From the NCBI RefSeq assembly GCF_000708045.1, contig NZ_ANIE01000008.1, positions 62,001 to 126,000 on the forward strand: 64,000 nucleotides of DNA, in the 5' to 3' direction. Below, one piece after another: positions 55,543-64,000 of the stretch. Position 1 is the stretch's first letter, and each line of letters starts with the position of its first letter. Made by a program: the position numbers and the translations under genes. This stretch comes from Marinobacter nitratireducens (GTDB lineage Bacteria > Pseudomonadota > Gammaproteobacteria > Pseudomonadales > Oleiphilaceae). The notes under the pieces were generated by a model. The model searched no databases, was not told the origin of the DNA, and saw only the letters and a list, made by a program, of their open reading frames with translations.

Positions 55543-56499
55543 GTGACAGATTCTCGGATTCATATTGGCATCGTGCATTACCCCGGAGCGATGCTTTCTG
55601 CCGTGCAGGGACTGGCTGAGCAGTTCTACCTGGCCAATCGGATGTGCCGGCAGCAAGGTATGGAAGAACGCTTCAAAACCCACCTTTGCGATAGCCTTGA
55701 TATCCCTGAGCGCGGGCGCGACGGATTGGCACCTCCGCAAGTGATCATCCTGCCCCCGAGTCTGGACGATGACCTCTACGCCTCCCCCTCGACATTACTG
55801 GTGGAGTGGCTGCGAGAGAATCATCGGAACGGCGCTATTATCTGCTCCGTTTGTGCCGGTGCTTTCGTATTGGCCGAAACCGGATTGCTGCACGGGCGGA
55901 GGGTGACCACTCATTGGGCGCTGGCGGACGAACTGTCCAGAAAATTCCCGGACATTACGGTGGATAGCAGTAGGATCCTGATAAACGATGGCGATGTTGT
56001 GACCGCAGGCGGTCTGATGAGCTGGGTCGATCTGGGGCTGGAGCTGGTCGCCCAGTTCAGCAATTCGAAAGTTATGCGTCAGCTTGGTAAGTATCTGATT
56101 GTTGATACCGGCGACCGGGAGCAGAGCTATTACCAGAGCTTTACCCCGAGACTGGATCATGGCGACGACGTGATCGTGCGGGTGCAGCATCGGCTGCAAC
56201 GGGGATATAACCGACCGGTGAAGATCGGGGAACTGGCAGAGCAGGTGCACCTGACCGAGCGGACCTTTCTACGCCGGTTCGTTCGGGCAACAGGGCTGAA
56301 GCCGGTTCAGTACCTGCAACACCTGCGCATCCAGAAGGCCTGCGACCTGATCGAGACCAGCAATCTGCCCGTTGAGCGGGTTGCAGAGCATGTGGGTTAC
56401 GAGGACCTCAGCGCCTTCCGGAAAACCTTTATCAAGATTACTGGCCAGACGCCTCGGGAATTCAAGCAGCGGTTCGTTCGGGAACTTCCCGCCCGGTAG
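55543..56499 (+). CDS. GlxA-type AraC regulator with DJ-1/PfpI domain
   Basis: This 318-residue protein has an N-terminal DJ-1/PfpI-like domain (about residues 1-185) with the nucleophile-elbow cysteine in SVCAGAFVLAETG, and a C-terminal AraC helix-turn-helix (KIGELAEQVHLTERTFLRRFVRATG, then VERVAEHVGYEDLSAFRKTF). Family members sense small nitrogen compounds and activate catabolic genes. The GTG at 55543 is the start, as the N-terminus then fits. It probably controls the divergent cysteine hydrolase. Confidence 0.88.
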   Translation: MTDSRIHIGIVHYPGAMLSAVQGLAEQFYLANRMCRQQGMEERFKTHLCDSLDIPERGRDGLAPPQVIILPPSLDDDLYASPSTLLVEWLRENHRNGAIICSVCAGAFVLAETGLLHGRRVTTHWALADELSRKFPDITVDSSRILINDGDVVTAGGLMSWVDLGLELVAQFSNSKVMRQLGKYLIVDTGDREQSYYQSFTPRLDHGDDVIVRVQHRLQRGYNRPVKIGELAEQVHLTERTFLRRFVRATGLKPVQYLQHLRIQKACDLIETSNLPVERVAEHVGYEDLSAFRKTFIKITGQTPREFKQRFVRELPAR

Positions 56500-57372
56500 T
56501 CACTGGCTCAGTGATTCGGTAAAGAAATCCAGCAGCATCCGCACTTTGGGTGACAGGTGGCGGTTGTGGGGATAGACCGCCCAGATGCCGTCATCGTCCT
56601 CCCGGTAGTGGGTGAGCAGAGGAATCAGTTCACCGGAATCCAGTGCCTGTTGCACATAATAATCTGGCAACTGCACGATACCGATACCTTTCAGGGCTGC
56701 GTCCAGCAGCGCCCGGCCACTGTCGCATCGGATATTGCCTTTGACCCGTATGCTGCTGGGTTTACCGCTGTCCTGGAACCGCCAGTAATCAAGGTTGCCC
56801 TGCAGACAGTTGTGCTGGTTCAGCTCCGACAGCGAGTGTGGGGTACCGTGGGCAGACAGATAACCTGGAGAAGCGCAGACATACAGGGAGCGTGACGCCA
56901 GGCGTTTGGCCATCAGAGTGGAATCCTGCAGTTTCCCCAGCCGAATGGCCAGATCAAAGCCTTCCGCGACCAGGTCCAGTTTCTGGTTGGAGAGCCTCAT
57001 GTCGACTTCGAGCTCCGGGTGGCGCATTACGAAGTCATTCACCAGCGGTGCGATAGCGGTTTCACCATAAGTCACCGGGGCTGTGATACGCAGCTTTCCC
57101 CTGGGGGTACCCTGCAGGTTGGTCATGGAACGTTCGGCTTCCTCGAGGGCGTCCAGAACCTGTCGGCAATGCTGATAGTAGACCTGCCCGGCTTCTGTCA
57201 CTGAAACCTTCCGGGTTGTCCGGTACAACAGCTTGGTCCCCAGGCGACTCTCAAGAGCGTTCACCTGCCGGCTTACCTGGGCTGTAGATACGCCCAACCT
57301 GCCGGCAGCGTGGGTAAAGCTGCTGGCTTCAGCGACGGCGACGAATTCGTTTACGCCTTCCCACAGTGCCAT
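56500..57372 (-). CDS. LysR-family transcriptional regulator
   Basis: This 290-residue protein has an N-terminal winged helix-turn-helix (FVAVAEASSFTHAAGRLGVSTAQVSRQV, residues about 11-38) and a C-terminal LysR substrate-binding domain. It is divergent, with a 139-bp gap, from the formaldehyde-detoxification genes, so it most likely regulates them. Its stop directly abuts the stop of the convergent GlxA-type gene. The effector is unknown. Confidence 0.92.
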   Translation of the reverse strand: MALWEGVNEFVAVAEASSFTHAAGRLGVSTAQVSRQVNALESRLGTKLLYRTTRKVSVTEAGQVYYQHCRQVLDALEEAERSMTNLQGTPRGKLRITAPVTYGETAIAPLVNDFVMRHPELEVDMRLSNQKLDLVAEGFDLAIRLGKLQDSTLMAKRLASRSLYVCASPGYLSAHGTPHSLSELNQHNCLQGNLDYWRFQDSGKPSSIRVKGNIRCDSGRALLDAALKGIGIVQLPDYYVQQALDSGELIPLLTHYREDDDGIWAVYPHNRHLSPKVRMLLDFFTESLSQ

Positions 57373-57439
57373 GAATTGGCGACTCCTGATTATTACAGCC
57401 TGGTAAAAGTGAATTGATTCAGAGAGTGATTATCTATGA

Positions 57440-58639
<1,200 letters not shown>

Positions 58640-58692
58640 TCGGGCAAGCCGCCTGCCGGTAGGGGTAGGCGGCACCGTCGACGGAGTGTTCA

Positions 58693-59538
58693 ATGAGCAT
58701 TGAAAACCTGAGCAGTAACAAGAGCTTCGGTGGCTGGCACAAGCAATACAGCCATCAGTCCGAGAGCCTTGGTTGCAGCATGCGCTTTGCCATCTACCTG
58801 CCGCCCCAAGTGGCGAACGGGCAGAAAGTGCCGGTGCTGTACTGGTTGTCCGGGCTGACCTGCACCGATGAAAACTTTATGCAGAAGGCGGGTGCGCACA
58901 GGGTAGCGGCGGAGCTGGGCATTGCCATCGTGGCGCCGGATACCAGCCCCCGGGGCGAGGATGTGGCCAACGATGACGGTTACGATCTGGGTCAGGGCGC
59001 CGGCTTCTACGTGAACGCCACCGAAAGCCCCTGGAATCGTCATTACCGCATGTACGATTACGTGCTGAATGAACTGCCGGCACTGGTGGAATCTGTGTTC
59101 CCGGTGAGCGATCAGCGCTCTGTGGCTGGTCATTCCATGGGGGGGCATGGTGCTTTGGTGCTGGCGCTGCGGAATCCGGCGCAGTTCCGATCGGTATCGG
59201 CGTTCAGTCCGATCAGCAACCCGGTCAACTGTCCCTGGGGTGAGAAGGCATTCAGCGCCTATCTGGGGGATGATAAATCGGCCTGGGAAGCCTATGACGC
59301 CAGTCTGCTGATGCGTGCCGCGCAGGAGCAGGTCCCGGCCCTGGTGGATCAGGGGGAAGCCGATAACTTCCTGGAAGAACAGTTGAAGCCGGAGGCGCTG
59401 GAAGCCGCTGCCGTGGCCAGTTCCTACCCGCTGGAGCTGCGTCGTCATGAAGGCTACGATCACAGCTATTATTTCATCGCCAGCTTCATCGAAGAGCATC
59501 TGCGTTTCCACGCAGGCTATCTGACAAACGACGCCTGA
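58693..59538 (+). CDS. fghA: S-formylglutathione hydrolase
   Basis: This 281-residue alpha/beta-hydrolase splits S-formylglutathione to formate and glutathione, finishing formaldehyde detoxification. The nucleophile elbow GHSMGGHG is present near residue 147, with an aspartate in the DQGEAD region and a histidine in GYDHSYYFI forming the triad. The N-terminal segment with [21 protein letters not shown] is family-typical. It starts 53 bases after frmA and ends before a strong terminator. Confidence 0.95.
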   Translation: MSIENLSSNKSFGGWHKQYSHQSESLGCSMRFAIYLPPQVANGQKVPVLYWLSGLTCTDENFMQKAGAHRVAAELGIAIVAPDTSPRGEDVANDDGYDLGQGAGFYVNATESPWNRHYRMYDYVLNELPALVESVFPVSDQRSVAGHSMGGHGALVLALRNPAQFRSVSAFSPISNPVNCPWGEKAFSAYLGDDKSAWEAYDASLLMRAAQEQVPALVDQGEADNFLEEQLKPEALEAAAVASSYPLELRRHEGYDHSYYFIASFIEEHLRFHAGYLTNDA

Positions 59539-59562
59539 CCGTTACCAGACGTCGATGTTCTG

Positions 59563-59594
59563 AAAAGGGCCGGGTTCATACCCGGCCCTTTTTT
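59563..59594. terminator. Bidirectional terminator between fghA and the receptor gene
   Basis: A perfect 13-base stem AAAAGGGCCGGGT / ACCCGGCCCTTTT (59563-59575 and 59580-59592) with a 4-base loop is flanked by A and T runs, so it works for both convergent genes. Confidence 0.95.
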
Positions 59595-59599
59595 CATCA

Positions 59600-61666
59600 C
59601 TACCAGCGGTAGCTGACCGTACCCACCACACTGCGAGCTTCGCCGTAGTAGCACCAGTAGTCACAGCTTGCGACGTATTCGCGATCCGCCAGGTTGGTGA
59701 CGTTGATCTGGGCAAGCCAGTTGTTCGTGACTTCGTACTGTGCCATCAGATCCATGATGGTATAGGACGGGACCTCGATATTGCCATCTTTGCTGCCGCC
59801 GACGTAGCGCACACCGCCACCGACTTTCAGCCCCGGAACGGTGTTCTGGAACGCATAGTCCAGCCAGGCCGATGCCATGTGGTTAGGGATCAAAGCGACC
59901 GGGCTTTCCGGGGCGTTATCGGACTCGTTATCTGAGGTGGCGTCGTTGTAGGTATAGGCGGCGGTCAGCTGGAGCTGATCGGTCAGGTAGGAAACCGTCT
60001 CCAGCTCAAAGCCCTGGGTTTCACGTACCCCTTCCTGGACCTGGAAGCCGCCGGGTGACGTCACCAGCGAGTTCTCTTCCTTGATGTTGTAGATCGCAGC
60101 AGATACGTAGCCATCCAGATGGTTCGGCGCGTATTTCACACCGAATTCCAGTTGTTCCCCGATCCTTGGCTCGTAAAGCTTGCCATTACTGTCGGTGCCA
60201 GCGATGGGCTGGAAGGAGTCGGTCCAGGACACGTATGGCGAGAGGCCGTTGTCCGCCAGGTACATGATACCGCCGGAGAAGGATACCTCGTCGTCATCTG
60301 CGCGCTGGACGGTGCCGGTGCCCTGATCGGTGTTTTCGGTTTCAGCCTGGTCATAGCGCACGCCGGCCAGAAAGACCCAGTGATCGTCCAGGCGAAGCTG
60401 GTCCTGCAGGTACAGGCCGGTTTGTTCCTTGGTGATCTGGCGGCGGGTAAGGTCCGCGGCGGTCAGTGGTGTGAAGTTGCCGTAGGTCGGCTCGAACAGG
60501 TCAATGGGATCGCCAAAGGCGTAGTTGTTACCTTCCAGACCATCGTTCTCGAGATCCTGATAATCGATACCGATCAGCAGGGTGTTCTCGGTGCGGTCGG
60601 TATACCAGGTGCCGACCAGGCGGTTATCCACGGTCCAGCTGTCCAGGCTGCCATCGCGGTAGGTGAGTCCCCGTGTGCCTTCCCGGGCGGTGTTCTGGAA
60701 CAGGATGTAGCTGCTTCGCAGCAACAGATCGAGCTTGCTGTAGCGCAGGTCCTGCTGGAACTCCCAGTTTGTGTTAAGGCGGTGCGAGAAGCTGTAGCCA
60801 ATGGACGACTGCTCGCGTTCGTTGGTGTCGTAATCCGGCTCGCTGTAACTGGTGGACGGGTCCACTTTGCCGAATGGCGTGTCCTGAACCGTACCGTAGG
60901 CCAGCTTGAAACCGTTATAGGGCACCGCATCGTCTTTCTGGAAACTGCTCAGGATAGTGAGAGACGTAGCGTCACTGATGTCCCAGGTCAGACTCGGCGC
61001 GATGTAGTAACGCTCGTTCTCGGTGAAATCGATATCGCCTTCGGCGGAGCTGTAGAGACCGACCAGGCGATAGCTCAGGTTATCGGCGGTGCCGAGAGGG
61101 CCGGCGGTATCAATGCCAACCTGCTGGTGTTCGTTGGTACCCAGTTGTACCTGAATTTCACCCTGGGCGATGTCGGTGGGGCGTTTGCTGATGGCGTTGA
61201 TCACACCGCCCGGAGGCGCTTCGCCATACAGAATGGAGGCGGGCCCTTTAAGCAGTTCCACCCGCTCGAGGCCGTACACTTCCGGCAGCCACTGGTAAAA
61301 GCCTTCACGATAGATCCGCAGGCCATCCTGATAGGTGGACTGGTCGAAGCCCCGTACCTTGAACCAGTCAGTGTCGTTGTCGGAACCGTAGTGCCCGGAA
61401 AGCACGCCGGCGCGGTAGCGGAAGGTCTCGTCCAGAGACTGTACATTGCGTTCCTTGAGCTCTTCCTCGTTGACCACCGAGGCCGGACGCGGAGTCTCGG
61501 CCAGGGGCGCTTCAACTTTCAACGCCGTGGCGGAGACCACCAGGGCATTCAGATGGGCTGGTTCACTCTCATCGGCCAGCAGCGGCATGGACATCGCGAC
61601 GACAGACGCGCCAAGTGCCAGGCGGATGGCCTGGACCAGGGGCGTAGGGAAGGAAACGGCAGACAT
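59600..61666 (-). CDS. TonB-dependent siderophore receptor
   Basis: This 688-residue outer-membrane protein has a signal peptide (about residues 1-31, cleavage near LLADES), a plug domain (about 55-165 with VRGFDQSTYQDGLR and LLKGPASILYGEAPPGG) and a 22-strand barrel ending in YRW, as in ferric-siderophore receptors such as FhuA/FpvA relatives. It should import ferric siderophores using TonB energy. A Fur-like site lies upstream, so iron repression is likely. A ferrichrome- or hydroxamate-type ligand is possible but not shown. Confidence 0.93.
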   Translation of the reverse strand: MSAVSFPTPLVQAIRLALGASVVAMSMPLLADESEPAHLNALVVSATALKVEAPLAETPRPASVVNEEELKERNVQSLDETFRYRAGVLSGHYGSDNDTDWFKVRGFDQSTYQDGLRIYREGFYQWLPEVYGLERVELLKGPASILYGEAPPGGVINAISKRPTDIAQGEIQVQLGTNEHQQVGIDTAGPLGTADNLSYRLVGLYSSAEGDIDFTENERYYIAPSLTWDISDATSLTILSSFQKDDAVPYNGFKLAYGTVQDTPFGKVDPSTSYSEPDYDTNEREQSSIGYSFSHRLNTNWEFQQDLRYSKLDLLLRSSYILFQNTAREGTRGLTYRDGSLDSWTVDNRLVGTWYTDRTENTLLIGIDYQDLENDGLEGNNYAFGDPIDLFEPTYGNFTPLTAADLTRRQITKEQTGLYLQDQLRLDDHWVFLAGVRYDQAETENTDQGTGTVQRADDDEVSFSGGIMYLADNGLSPYVSWTDSFQPIAGTDSNGKLYEPRIGEQLEFGVKYAPNHLDGYVSAAIYNIKEENSLVTSPGGFQVQEGVRETQGFELETVSYLTDQLQLTAAYTYNDATSDNESDNAPESPVALIPNHMASAWLDYAFQNTVPGLKVGGGVRYVGGSKDGNIEVPSYTIMDLMAQYEVTNNWLAQINVTNLADREYVASCDYWCYYGEARSVVGTVSYRW

Positions 61667-61742
61667 GGGAAAAATTCCGATTTGTATAGGTTATGGGCAC
61701 TCGTGCCCAGAAATTTCCCGAATATTAATCTTCGTTAAACAG

Positions 61743-61762
61743 TAATGCAAACTACTATCATT
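61743..61762 (-). promoter_or_regulatory. Putative Fur box upstream of the siderophore receptor
   Basis: On the minus strand AATGATAGTAGTTTGCATTA resembles AATGATAATAATTCTCATT-type Fur boxes, with imperfect dyad symmetry, about 77 bases upstream of the receptor start. This would give iron-dependent repression. Confidence 0.5.
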
Positions 61763-61836
61763 AATATTAAATGGCTGGGAAGCGAGGTCTGGTATCCTGA
61801 GACTGAGAAACGCGGTAACCGGCTTGGAGCGAGACT

Positions 61837-62592
61837 GTGGGTAGACTTCTGATCAATGCAGACATGGGTGAGAGCTTTGGCCCCTGGGTCATGGGCCTGG
61901 ATGAACATGTGATGCCTCATGTGGACCTTGCCAACGTGGCGTGTGGATTTCATGCGTCTGATCCGCACGTGATCCGGAAAACCGTACGCTTGGCGAATGC
62001 GCATGGGGTGAAGGTAGGCGCCCATCCCTCTTATCCCGACCTGGTTGGCTTTGGTCGGCGTTCGATCGCCTGCTCGCCGGATGAAGTGGAAGACCTGGTG
62101 CTTTATCAGATCGGTGCGCTGTCCGGCATCTGCCAGGCTGAAGGAGGCAGGCTGCACTACGTCAAACCCCACGGCGCCTTGTACAACGATATGGTGCAGG
62201 ATCGGTCACTGTTCGAAGCTGTCGTGAAGGCCGTTCGTGACTTTGATGCAAACCTTCCGTTGATGACGATGGCGGCCAGGGACAACACCATGGAGCGGGA
62301 AGTCGCACGCCAGTACGGCGTGACCCTCTGGTTTGAGGCGTTTGCAGACAGGGCTTATGACGCGGATGGGCGGCTTGTGTCGAGGAGAACGCCGGGCGCC
62401 GTGCATGAGGACCCCGGTACCATACTGGCCCAGGCGCTCACGATTGCCAAAGGGGAGCCGCTGATAGCGATGGATGGCAGCCAACTGATTCTTGAGGCCA
62501 ATACGCTGTGTGTGCACGGCGATAACAGCGAATCCATTGCTGCGATCCGCTCGATTCGGGAGGCCATTCAGGCACTGGGAGGTTCGGAGTGA
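61837..62592 (+). CDS. pxpA: 5-oxoprolinase subunit A (LamB/YcsF family)
   Basis: PxpA is part of the ATP-dependent PxpABC 5-oxoprolinase, which converts pyroglutamate to glutamate. The 251-residue protein starts at a GTG with the family N-terminus [14 protein letters not shown], and carries the conserved [13 protein letters not shown] and KPHGALYND motifs. The usual partners pxpB and pxpC are not adjacent, so they must be elsewhere or the protein acts in another way. It is divergent from the receptor gene. Confidence 0.9.
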   Translation: MGRLLINADMGESFGPWVMGLDEHVMPHVDLANVACGFHASDPHVIRKTVRLANAHGVKVGAHPSYPDLVGFGRRSIACSPDEVEDLVLYQIGALSGICQAEGGRLHYVKPHGALYNDMVQDRSLFEAVVKAVRDFDANLPLMTMAARDNTMEREVARQYGVTLWFEAFADRAYDADGRLVSRRTPGAVHEDPGTILAQALTIAKGEPLIAMDGSQLILEANTLCVHGDNSESIAAIRSIREAIQALGGSE

Positions 62593-62896
62593 GAGTTCGC
62601 ATTTGATTTTGCTCTCTCATAGAAAAGTCGCCGAGCTGCGAAAGTGTCGCTCAGGCGATCGCTGAGTTTTTGATCGAAAAGCCAATTCCCACAGGATTTC
62701 AGATAGAATACCGGGCTGACCGGTTTGCCAGTGGTTGAATCCGGGCCGCCCTCATTGCCTGGTTCCTGCCAAGGGGTAAGACCAAAAGGGCATCTACACG
62801 GCACTTTTGGCCCATTACCCGATACACATATATCAAGGAAGATATTCGCCCGCTGCCGCATACTTTTTCAGCACGTAAACTCAGAAGAATCCTGCA
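62593..62896 (+). other. pxpA-nhaB gap with structured leader
   Basis: This 304-bp gap contains a possible pxpA terminator at 62650-62671 and a two-tier hairpin before nhaB: GGGTAA / TTACCC (62774-62779 and 62815-62820) outside CCAAAAG / CTTTTGG (62782-62788 and 62804-62810), enclosing a 15-base loop. It ends 76 bases before the nhaB ATG and may be a cis-acting regulatory RNA. No known riboswitch was recognised. Confidence 0.5.
62650..62671 (+). terminator. Possible terminator after pxpA
   Basis: A 5-bp stem CTCAG / CTGAG with a 7-base loop is followed directly by TTTTT. It is short, so it is only a candidate. Confidence 0.4.
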
Positions 62897-64000
62897 ATGC
62901 CTACTACCGTATTTTCCGGCTTTACCCACAATTTCCTTGGCAAGGCGCCTGTCTGGTACAAACAGGTTATCCTGCTATTCCTGGTAGCTAACCCCATCGT
63001 CATGTTTGTGCTTGGGTCCGGGGCAGCGGGCTGGTTGCTGATTGCGGAATTCATCTTCACCCTCGCCATGGCGTTGAAGTGCTACCCGTTGTTGCCGGGA
63101 GGTTTGCTCGCCGTCGAGGCCCTGCTGATCGGGCTGACCTCTGCGGATGCCGTCTACAGCGAGGTGCTCACCAATTTCCCCGTGATCCTGTTGCTGATGT
63201 TCATGGTGGCCGGTATCTACTTCATGAAGGAGTTGTTGCTGGTTACGTTCACCCAGATTCTTGTCGGGGTGCGCTCGAAATCGGCCCTGTCCCTGCTGTT
63301 CTGCAGTGCGGCCGCACTGCTCTCCGCGTTCCTCGATGCATTGACCGTGACTGCGGTCATCATCAGCGTTGCCGTCGGCTTTTATGCGGTGTACCACAAG
63401 GTTGCCTCGGGCAAGGGCTACCATCATGCCGATCACAACGCCAATAACGATGACGAGGTGGTGGAGCTCCACCGGGAAGACCTGGAGAACTTCCGAGCCT
63501 TCCTGCGCAGCCTGTTGATGCATGGGGCTATCGGTACGGCCCTGGGTGGCGTGGCCACCATGGTGGGCGAGCCCCAGAACCTGCTGATTGCCAAGGTGGT
63601 CGGCTGGGATTTCGGCTCCTTCTTCCTGCACATGGCGCCGGTGAGTCTTCCGGTGCTGGCGGCTGGTCTGTTTACCTGCTGGGCGCTGGAGAAGTTACGC
63701 TGGTTTGGGTATGGCGGCCGTTTGCCCAAGCCGGTTCGCAAGGTACTGGAGGAGTTCGCGGAGAACGAGCGCGCCAAGCGAACCAAGGCGGATCAGGCGG
63801 CGTTGTGGATACAGGCCATTGCGGCCTGCATTCTGGTGGTCGGGCTGGCCTTCCATCTGGCGGAAGTCGGCCTGATTGGTTTGCTGGTGATTATCCTGAT
63901 CACCTCGTTCACTGGTATTACCGATGAGCACCAGATCGGTAAGGCTTTCCAGGAATCCCTGCCGTTTACTTCGTTGCTGGTGGTGTTCTTTGCGGTTGTG
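62897..64000 (+). CDS. nhaB: Na+/H+ antiporter NhaB, 5' part
   Basis: The gene starts at ATG 62897 and is open to the window edge, giving the first 368 of roughly 500 expected residues. The N-terminus with [17 protein letters not shown] and NPIVMF, and the segments [33 protein letters not shown] and [17 protein letters not shown], are NhaB signatures. NhaB is an inner-membrane sodium/proton antiporter important for salt and pH tolerance, apt for a marine bacterium. A strong hairpin lies in its leader. Confidence 0.95.
   Translation, partial: MPTTVFSGFTHNFLGKAPVWYKQVILLFLVANPIVMFVLGSGAAGWLLIAEFIFTLAMALKCYPLLPGGLLAVEALLIGLTSADAVYSEVLTNFPVILLLMFMVAGIYFMKELLLVTFTQILVGVRSKSALSLLFCSAAALLSAFLDALTVTAVIISVAVGFYAVYHKVASGKGYHHADHNANNDDEVVELHREDLENFRAFLRSLLMHGAIGTALGGVATMVGEPQNLLIAKVVGWDFGSFFLHMAPVSLPVLAAGLFTCWALEKLRWFGYGGRLPKPVRKVLEEFAENERAKRTKADQAALWIQAIAACILVVGLAFHLAEVGLIGLLVIILITSFTGITDEHQIGKAFQESLPFTSLLVVFFAVV

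Noticed and set aside
60119..61738. A 539-codon open frame on the plus strand
   Set aside because: It is antisense to the intact TonB-dependent receptor gene; its protein has no recognisable family and is explained by GC-rich codon bias.

Overview
The window looks like the replication-origin region of a Marinobacter-type marine gammaproteobacterium. The evidence is the Pseudomonas-like order dnaA-dnaN-(recF)-gyrB against rpmH-rnpA-yidD-yidC-mnmE, then mnmG-rsmG-parA-parB-atpIBEFHAGDC-glmU-glmS. Coding sequence is fairly GC-rich, and an ectoine hydroxylase suggests a salt-adapted organism. The genus is inferred from gene order and protein character; no search was run.

Left arm (1-18.3 kb): the recC 3' end with recB and recD in 4-base overlaps; an Atm1-type ABC exporter; gabT; a VC0807-like membrane protein; then, leftward, gyrB, recF, an ABC1/UbiB-like kinase, dnaN and dnaA. 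Two palindromic parS-like sites lie inside recF. The dnaA-rpmH gap (18.34-18.99 kb) carries DnaA boxes and an AT-rich tract and is the best oriC candidate. Right arm (19-39 kb): the rpmH-to-mnmE group, two lipoproteins, an ectD without ectABC, an acyl-CoA dehydrogenase, an RND pump pair without outer-membrane channel, an EAL phosphodiesterase, an LplT-like transporter, mnmG-rsmG and parAB. The AT-rich gap before mnmG carries two exact DnaA boxes and resembles a second, enteric-style origin position.

39-50 kb holds the complete ATP synthase operon with a good promoter, followed by glmU and glmS. Immediately downstream of glmS, at the attTn7 position, lies an AT-richer block of about 4.3 kb (50.06-54.24 kb). 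It encodes an AraC regulator, a PLP aminotransferase, a radical SAM enzyme with extra C-terminal cysteines, and a ferritin-like diiron protein. It abuts a TonB-dependent receptor reduced to a frameshifted, internally deleted C-terminus. This block is the most likely undescribed system here: a mobile amino-acid-modifying pathway of unknown product.

54.8-64 kb returns to host-like composition: a cysteine hydrolase divergent from a GlxA-type regulator, a LysR regulator divergent from the glutathione-dependent formaldehyde pathway (frmA/adhC and fghA), an intact TonB-dependent siderophore receptor with a Fur-like site, pxpA, and the start of nhaB behind a leader with a strong two-tier hairpin. 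The exact 9-mer TTATCCACA/TGTGGATAA was counted 23 times by eye, 22 of them in the first 38 kb, against about 0.5 expected by chance. No rRNA, tRNA, CRISPR array or transposase gene was seen.
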